A DNA stretch of 64,000 bases from JBBTCX01 sp964494205 (lineage in GTDB: Bacteria; Planctomycetota; Phycisphaerae; UBA1845). Every line of letters starts with the position of its first letter. The stretch's first letter is position 1. A program made the position numbers and the translations under genes. The notes beneath the pieces are model-generated. The model saw only the letters and a program-made list of their open reading frames with translations. It did no database searches and had not been told where the DNA came from. The stretch lies in the NCBI GenBank assembly GCA_964494205.1, contig CAZBRD010000004.1:62001-126000 (forward strand), written 5' to 3'. Shown one piece after another: positions 59,207 to 64,000 of this stretch.

Positions 59207-61675
59207 TTAGCGAGAGAACCAGCCCTTCTTGGGTTTTGCCGGCGCCTTTTCTGGTTTCTCGTTGGCCAGCTGTCCCAGCAGTTCCTTCACCGACTTGTTC
59301 GGCGCGAGTCGACGCAGCGTCTTGATCTTCTTGGCTGTCTCCGGATCGAGCTGCGCCAGTTCCACTTCGTCATATTGCTTCTTGGACGGAGGCGGGAGCG
59401 TCTCCGAATCCTGCTTCGCCGAATCCTTCGTGAACTTGACGGGTTCATAGCCCGCGTTGAGCTTTGCCTTGCCAGTGCCGCGCAATTTCTTCTTCACACT
59501 CTGGGCGGGCGACGCGGCTTCATCCGCCTTCGTCGATTCGACTTCCGCCTGAGCAGCCGCCAGCGCAGCTTTGATTGCATGTTTCAAATTATCGGGCATG
59601 TCGGCTGAACCGGCTCCGTGAGGTTCGCTGGCATGAGGCGCTGCATGGGATTCAGCCGAGGCGGCCTCCGGACCACCGGCCGGAGCAGTGCTGGCCAAGA
59701 GATCCGACGCGTCGCTGATGACCGGCGCTTCTGCACTAGGCTGCATCGGTGCATCGTGCAAGATCGTTGATGCATCGAAGCTCGCCCAGAATTCTGCGAC
59801 CGCTGCATGGTGCTGCGCATCGGCTTCACTGTTGGCTGACGATGTCGCTGCGCTCTCCACGTTCACTCGGCTGGCGGCTTCGCGCTGGGCCTCCTTCGCG
59901 GCGTCGACCTTTTTCTTCAAATCACCGATCTGGTCCTGAAGCTTGTTGATTTCATCGCGAGAATCCGCCAGTTGCTTTTCAAGTTTGCCGGACCGTTCGC
60001 TCTCATTGCGTTGCGATTTGTAAACCGCCTGCTTGTCCGCCGACAAACCGCTCGCCATGTCTTCAAGTTCTTTGTTTTTCGCCTGCAGACTCTCTTCGCG
60101 CGACTTAAGTTCCTCTGCCCGCTGATCCACCTCGCGGCGCATGCGCTCAAGCTCGGTCTGCGAATCAGCCAGCGCTTTGCTCTTCTGCTCGAGTTCTTTG
60201 CGTACCGCCGAAATCTCGCGCTGCTGGCGGTCAAACTCTTCTTTGTGGCCGTCTGATTCAGATCGAACACTGTGCTCGGCCAGCGTTATTTTCTCTCGTT
60301 CGGCGCGGATGGAGTCTTCCTCGTTCTTGAGCGCACTCTCCTGCTGCTCGATGGACTGCTTCTTTGTCGCAACCCGCTGGGATTCGAGCGCAAGTGCTTT
60401 CTCCTTCGCAGCACACTCAGCCAAGGCGTTCTGCAACTCGCGATCCCGTTGTTCCAACGCCTGATTGCGCGTATCGAGTGCGAGGCCACGCGCCGAGACT
60501 TCCTGCAGCGCATCCGCCAGTTCCTGCTCACGATCCGACAACGAGCTGTTCAGCGCGGTTCGATCCTGCTCCAGGCGAACTCGCGACGAATTGAAGTCCG
60601 CCAACATGCGATCAAGCTCAGCCCGTCGCTGGTGCAATTGCGCTTCACGCGCTTCCAGAGACTTCTCACCCGCTTCGATTCGAGCGCGCTCGGCCTCGAT
60701 CGACTGCTTTGACGCCTGCTCCAGCGCCTGCACCTCGGAACGCTGGCGTTCCGACTCCTGCTCAAACTCCTGGCTTCGGCGTTCGAACTCACCCTGTCGG
60801 CGCACCAGGTCGGTCTCGCGTTTTTCACATTCGCTCGCGCGCTGGTCCAGCTTCTTGCGCGAGTCTGCCTGCTCGTCCGATTGTCGCGATAAATTAGACG
60901 CCAGCTCGTCAAGCGACGAAGCCTTAGCGTGCAGTTCTTCCTCGCGTGCCACCAATCGCGCGTTCTGCTCATCGAGCGCCAGGTTCCTCGCTTCGCAGGC
61001 GGCTGCATTCTCTTCCAGCTCACTTTGCTTCCTGGCGAGCTGTTTTCTTTCGGTCTGAAGCGCTGCTACGTCCGCATCGAGCTTCTCCCGCTCGCTGCCG
61101 AGCGCACGCATCTGCTCCTGGATGGCCTGCTCGGCATGCGCGACTTCCTCTTCACGCGCCGCAAGTTCCTTCCGACCGGTCTCAAGCAGTTGCTTCGCCT
61201 GCTCAAGTTCCGCTCGCTCTGCGTTAAGACCCTTCTTCTCGAGGTCCAACTCACGACACTGAACCTCATCACGCGCATCGAGCTCGCGCGAACGCTGATC
61301 GCATTCAGCCATTTGCTGCTCTAGCGATGATGTTCGCTGGTCCAGCTCCTGCTGCCGCACCGCTGCGCACTGTTCACGCTGCTCCAATTCGGAACGGGCA
61401 GCTGCAAGATGCTCACGCTCGGCCTCTAGCTCCGCCTTTGATCGATCCAGCTCTGTCGCGCGATCCTCCAGTTCTTTCCGGCGTGTGGAATGCGTTCTGC
61501 TCTCTTGCGAGGCGTGCTCCTCGACCTGGAATTTCATCTGATCGGACCATGCGTTAACGCTGGTTTGATAACTCGCAAGACCGCGTTCGAACGCGACAAG
61601 CGCCGCATCCACCGTCATGAATGCGTCGTCGAGGCTATTGATGGATTCCGAGCGGTTTGATTTGGTTTGGATCAT
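59207..61675 (-). CDS. Long coiled-coil protein
   Basis: 822 residues. Residues about 60-640 are an almost unbroken coiled coil rich in Glu, Arg, Gln and Ala with heptads such as LEQREQ and LEAREAQLHQRRAELDRML. A low-complexity Ala/Ser/Glu part follows, then a compact end with DEVELAQLDPETAKKIKTLRRLAPNKSVKELLGQL and the final KKGWFSR. No signal peptide or membrane segment. ATG 61675 has GGAAGGAA about eight bases upstream. Probably a scaffold or filament protein; no family is claimed. Divergent from another coiled-coil gene. Confidence 0.88.
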   Translation of the reverse strand: MIQTKSNRSESINSLDDAFMTVDAALVAFERGLASYQTSVNAWSDQMKFQVEEHASQESRTHSTRRKELEDRATELDRSKAELEAEREHLAAARSELEQREQCAAVRQQELDQRTSSLEQQMAECDQRSRELDARDEVQCRELDLEKKGLNAERAELEQAKQLLETGRKELAAREEEVAHAEQAIQEQMRALGSEREKLDADVAALQTERKQLARKQSELEENAAACEARNLALDEQNARLVAREEELHAKASSLDELASNLSRQSDEQADSRKKLDQRASECEKRETDLVRRQGEFERRSQEFEQESERQRSEVQALEQASKQSIEAERARIEAGEKSLEAREAQLHQRRAELDRMLADFNSSRVRLEQDRTALNSSLSDREQELADALQEVSARGLALDTRNQALEQRDRELQNALAECAAKEKALALESQRVATKKQSIEQQESALKNEEDSIRAEREKITLAEHSVRSESDGHKEEFDRQQREISAVRKELEQKSKALADSQTELERMRREVDQRAEELKSREESLQAKNKELEDMASGLSADKQAVYKSQRNESERSGKLEKQLADSRDEINKLQDQIGDLKKKVDAAKEAQREAASRVNVESAATSSANSEADAQHHAAVAEFWASFDASTILHDAPMQPSAEAPVISDASDLLASTAPAGGPEAASAESHAAPHASEPHGAGSADMPDNLKHAIKAALAAAQAEVESTKADEAASPAQSVKKKLRGTGKAKLNAGYEPVKFTKDSAKQDSETLPPPSKKQYDEVELAQLDPETAKKIKTLRRLAPNKSVKELLGQLANEKPEKAPAKPKKGWFSR

Positions 61676-62152
61676 CCGACTGCTTCCTTCCCCTTGCGTT
61701 CGTATAAGCAAGCCGATCGGACTCATGACAGGAGAGACGAGTCCGACGGCCAACTAAACCTGCGCGCAGACGCGCATCGAAGTCCGCACATCTGCCTTTA
61801 GTTAATTCGTCAAAATGAGTTTACATTTCCGTTTGGATCGAGAGCGACACCATTTCAATTTGGCGATCCGCGTGTCCCGATACATGTTCCGCGCGAGATT
61901 ATTGTTTGAAGTCCCATAGAGAAGCGACTTACCGATTCGTTTGGCCAATCATGTCATGCACGTCCGCGTTTCGACACCAAAAGACCCGAACGCGAAGAGT
62001 CGACCCATATCGTAGGCTTGTCAGGATGACATGGGTGCCGCCCTTCCCACCGAACGTGAGGACGCAGGCGTACTCCTGAAATCTGATTTTTTCGAGCCGG
62101 CTCGATGCAAGCATCCAGCGTTTGTGTTGTGCCCAACACGAGGAGCTACAAC
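61676..62152. other. Divergent intergenic region
   Basis: 477 bases between two coiled-coil genes. No repeat family, clear promoter pair or RNA was recognised. The frame before 62153 is open but starts in non-protein-like sequence. Confidence 0.5.
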
Positions 62153-62974
62153 GTGCTATCGAAACCAACGACGCCTCAGACCACCGCCGAGCCGGATCGG
62201 GGCGATATTCAGCGGCTGGCCGCCGATGCGCTCCAGGCACTCAAAGCGGTTCGCGAACAACTGAACCGCGAAACTGAAGCCATCCGCGCCGAGCGCCAAC
62301 AGATAGAAGTCGATCGTCAGACGCTTCTGGCTGAGAAAGCAGACCTTCAGAGTCAACATCAGGCTCATGAGGCAGAACTGGCACGCATCAACGAACTGGC
62401 TGCCAAGCTTGAAAGGCAACAGGCTGAAGTCGATCAATCAATCGCTGAACTCGAAACACAGAAGAATGGCGTCGTCGCTGAGCGAGAGGGTCTCGCACGG
62501 GCGCATGAACATCTGAACAAAGAACGCCAGGCGCACATGACCGCCGCTCGCGCGCAATCCGAACGCGAAGCTGCTTTCCAGCAGACACATGCTCAGGTGG
62601 AGGCACTGGCTCAATCACTGGTTCCGCGTCAGGCAGCCATCGAGCAGGAAGAAGCGCGACTCGTCGCGCATCGCGAGCAGCTCGAAGCGTACGCCTCCGA
62701 ACTCGAAGAGACTCGGACAGCGCTCGTCACCATGCAGACGCAATTGGCCCATGAGCAACAGGAACTCGTAAGTCAGCGCGGCGAAATCCTCCAGCGTTTC
62801 GCCGACCTGCCGAAACTGGGCGGCGCACCGAATCTAAACGGAAATGGAAAAACCAGTCTTCCGCCACCGCCCATCATGGAGCGGCCCGGATCGCCAAAGC
62901 CGGCGGCCAACGTGTCCGCGGATCAGTTCCGCAAACTACGCAGAGATGCAAAACGCAGAGCCATTGGAGTGTAG
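62153..62974 (+). CDS. Coiled-coil protein with a basic tail
   Basis: 273 residues from GTG 62153, supported by AGGAG at 62141-62145; an ATG at 62105 without a ribosome binding site would add 16 residues. Residues about 20-215 are coiled coil (ALKAVREQLNRETEAI, LARINELAAKLERQQAEVDQ), followed by a Pro-rich linker (SLPPPPIMERPGSPKP) and the basic helix FRKLRRDAKRRAIGV. No membrane segment. Shares its style with the divergent 822-residue protein. Function unknown. Confidence 0.85.
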   Translation: MLSKPTTPQTTAEPDRGDIQRLAADALQALKAVREQLNRETEAIRAERQQIEVDRQTLLAEKADLQSQHQAHEAELARINELAAKLERQQAEVDQSIAELETQKNGVVAEREGLARAHEHLNKERQAHMTAARAQSEREAAFQQTHAQVEALAQSLVPRQAAIEQEEARLVAHREQLEAYASELEETRTALVTMQTQLAHEQQELVSQRGEILQRFADLPKLGGAPNLNGNGKTSLPPPPIMERPGSPKPAANVSADQFRKLRRDAKRRAIGV

Positions 62975-63037
62975 TCGCGTACCCATTCGAGTTGTCGTCA
63001 TCAGGATTCCGTTAGAAATCCAACGCGAGAAACAAAC

Positions 63038-64000
63038 ATGCCCCTGAAATTTTTCTCCCGCAAGAAGAACGATGAATCAGCTCCTCCCGTTCGCAAGAAT
63101 GCAAAGGAGGAAGCACCGCAGCCCGCGCAACATCTGCCCGGTGCGCAGGACTTCAAACCCGCGCCGCGCGATCCGGTCGAGAGCGATCCTCTGAAGCGAC
63201 TCTATCAATTGGGCCGCCTCAACACGATCCTCCGCGATGAAGCCAAGTGGCGCGCCCATCCGGGCGGCACAGGCGTCGTCGAGACCGTCAAGCGCGATCT
63301 CGAACAGCGCATGGCCCTCGTTCCTGCGGGAAGCGTAACGCTCGCGCTGACGCTCACCGGTCAGCCCGGCGCATCGGAAAAGGAATTCGAAGTGAAGCCC
63401 TTCCTTCTCGATGTGCACACAGTGACCAACGTGCGCTACCAGAAGTTCGTTGAAGCAGACGGCTACGACACGCTCGAGTTCTGGCCCGAAGAAATCTGGC
63501 CGCACCTGATCGAATTGAAAGACCAGACCGGCCATCCGGGCCCGCGCTTCTGGCGACATGGTCGTCACGACGCGCGCCTCGCCGACCATCCGGTCGTTGG
63601 CGTCAGTTGGTACGAAGCCCAAGCCTTTGCTCTCTGGGTCGGCCAGCGCTTGCCCACTGAAGCCGAATGGCAGATGGCGTCCTCGTGGCACATCAATAGT
63701 TCCGCCGACTTGCTCCGCCGCTTCCCGTGGGGCGACGCGATGGACAACTCGCGCTGCAACATATGGTCATCGCGCCAGAGCGGCACGGTTCCGGTCAACA
63801 CCTACCCCAACGGCGCCGCGCCAAACCGCGTGATGAACCTCGTCGGCAACGTGTGGGAATGGACCGACACGGAATACACGATCACCGATGACGATGGCCG
63901 CCCGATCGTCGGCGAGATGCCGATGCACGTGATTCGCGGCGGCGCGTTCGACACTTATTTTGAAACGCAGACGACCGCGGGCTTCCGCACCGGCCAGCTC
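63038..64000 (+). CDS. FGE-sulfatase (SUMF1-like) domain protein, cut by the window end
   Basis: 321 codons are open to the last base. The N-terminus MPLKFFSRKKNDE is basic and aromatic, followed by a Pro/Lys-rich linker and a short helical segment. From about residue 90 the formylglycine-generating-enzyme fold is clear: MALVPAGSVTL, PFLLDVHTVTNVRYQKFV, HPVVGVSWYEAQAFALWVGQRLPTEAEWQMA, FPWGD, MNLVGNVWEWT, VIRGGAF and GFRTG. The catalytic Cys residues of true FGEs would be beyond the window, so it may instead be a non-enzymatic binding domain. No signal peptide, so cytoplasmic. Follows the coiled-coil gene by 63 bases. Confidence 0.9.
   Translation, partial: MPLKFFSRKKNDESAPPVRKNAKEEAPQPAQHLPGAQDFKPAPRDPVESDPLKRLYQLGRLNTILRDEAKWRAHPGGTGVVETVKRDLEQRMALVPAGSVTLALTLTGQPGASEKEFEVKPFLLDVHTVTNVRYQKFVEADGYDTLEFWPEEIWPHLIELKDQTGHPGPRFWRHGRHDARLADHPVVGVSWYEAQAFALWVGQRLPTEAEWQMASSWHINSSADLLRRFPWGDAMDNSRCNIWSSRQSGTVPVNTYPNGAAPNRVMNLVGNVWEWTDTEYTITDDDGRPIVGEMPMHVIRGGAFDTYFETQTTAGFRTGQL

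Overview
The window looks like chromosome of a Planctomycetota bacterium, probably from an environmental or metagenome-assembled genome. The phylum is inferred from several things together: a FloA flotillin beside short and long NfeD proteins and a proline-rich protein ending in NAFVLSEILGPP, zinc-ribbon POT-type transporters, an ECF sigma / pilin-like anti-sigma pair, an FGE-domain protein, and intergenic DNA full of short palindromic repeats. There is no rRNA, CRISPR array, complete insertion sequence, phage or plasmid gene. Gene density is ordinary and both strands are used. GC by eye is in the mid-50s to low 60s percent, lower in some small orphan genes.

Layout. 1-1.2 kb: the first codons of a leftward gene, then a repeat-filled gap. 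1.2-7.2 kb: an operon of an anchored thioredoxin-fold protein, a membrane hybrid histidine kinase and a REC-GGDEF-REC-GAF-HD-GYP regulator. 7.3-9.8 kb: a membrane orphan, tRNA-Met, repeats and an AlkD-like protein. 10-13 kb: a leftward operon of lipoprotein hydrolase, ICMT-like methyltransferase and condensation-type acyltransferase. 13.1-17.5 kb: the flotillin/NfeD cluster. 18.3-22.9 kb: tripeptidase PepT between two POT-like transporters. 22.9-26.6 kb: a MacB/LolD-type ABC exporter. 27-31.9 kb: methylmalonate-semialdehyde dehydrogenase, an NCS1 permease and a yeast-type cytosine deaminase. 32-38 kb: a large PKD/cadherin-like lipoprotein, a PilZ protein, an AAA+ ATPase, an orphan HicB and a small lipoprotein. 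38-44 kb: an unusual alaS, DinB, a membrane orphan and a Tat-exported PLP enzyme. 43.8-47.2 kb: an ECF sigma/anti-sigma operon diverging from a sigma-54 activator. 47-51.6 kb: two GT39-like membrane proteins, a cupin and Ndk. 51.7-59 kb: an S41 protease, UvrA, an SRPBCC-ArsR operon, MsrA and tRNA-His. 59-64 kb: two divergent coiled-coil proteins and an FGE-domain protein cut by the window end.

The strongest unusual signals are: (1) a 90-bp MITE-like element in three copies, one of which interrupts a composite repeat whose uninterrupted copy is also here, giving a filled/empty site pair with a 3-bp target duplication; (2) an alaS gene carrying two in-frame insertions built from the same kind of palindromic repeats seen between genes, next to a segment of different base composition; (3) an anti-sigma factor fused to a pilin-like domain; (4) a 20-bp perfect operator overlapping the -10 box and Shine-Dalgarno sequence of an SRPBCC-ArsR operon; (5) a tRNA-His without the usual G-1 and C73; and (6) the coiled-coil/FGE locus. 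All family assignments rest on motifs read by eye; no database search was possible.
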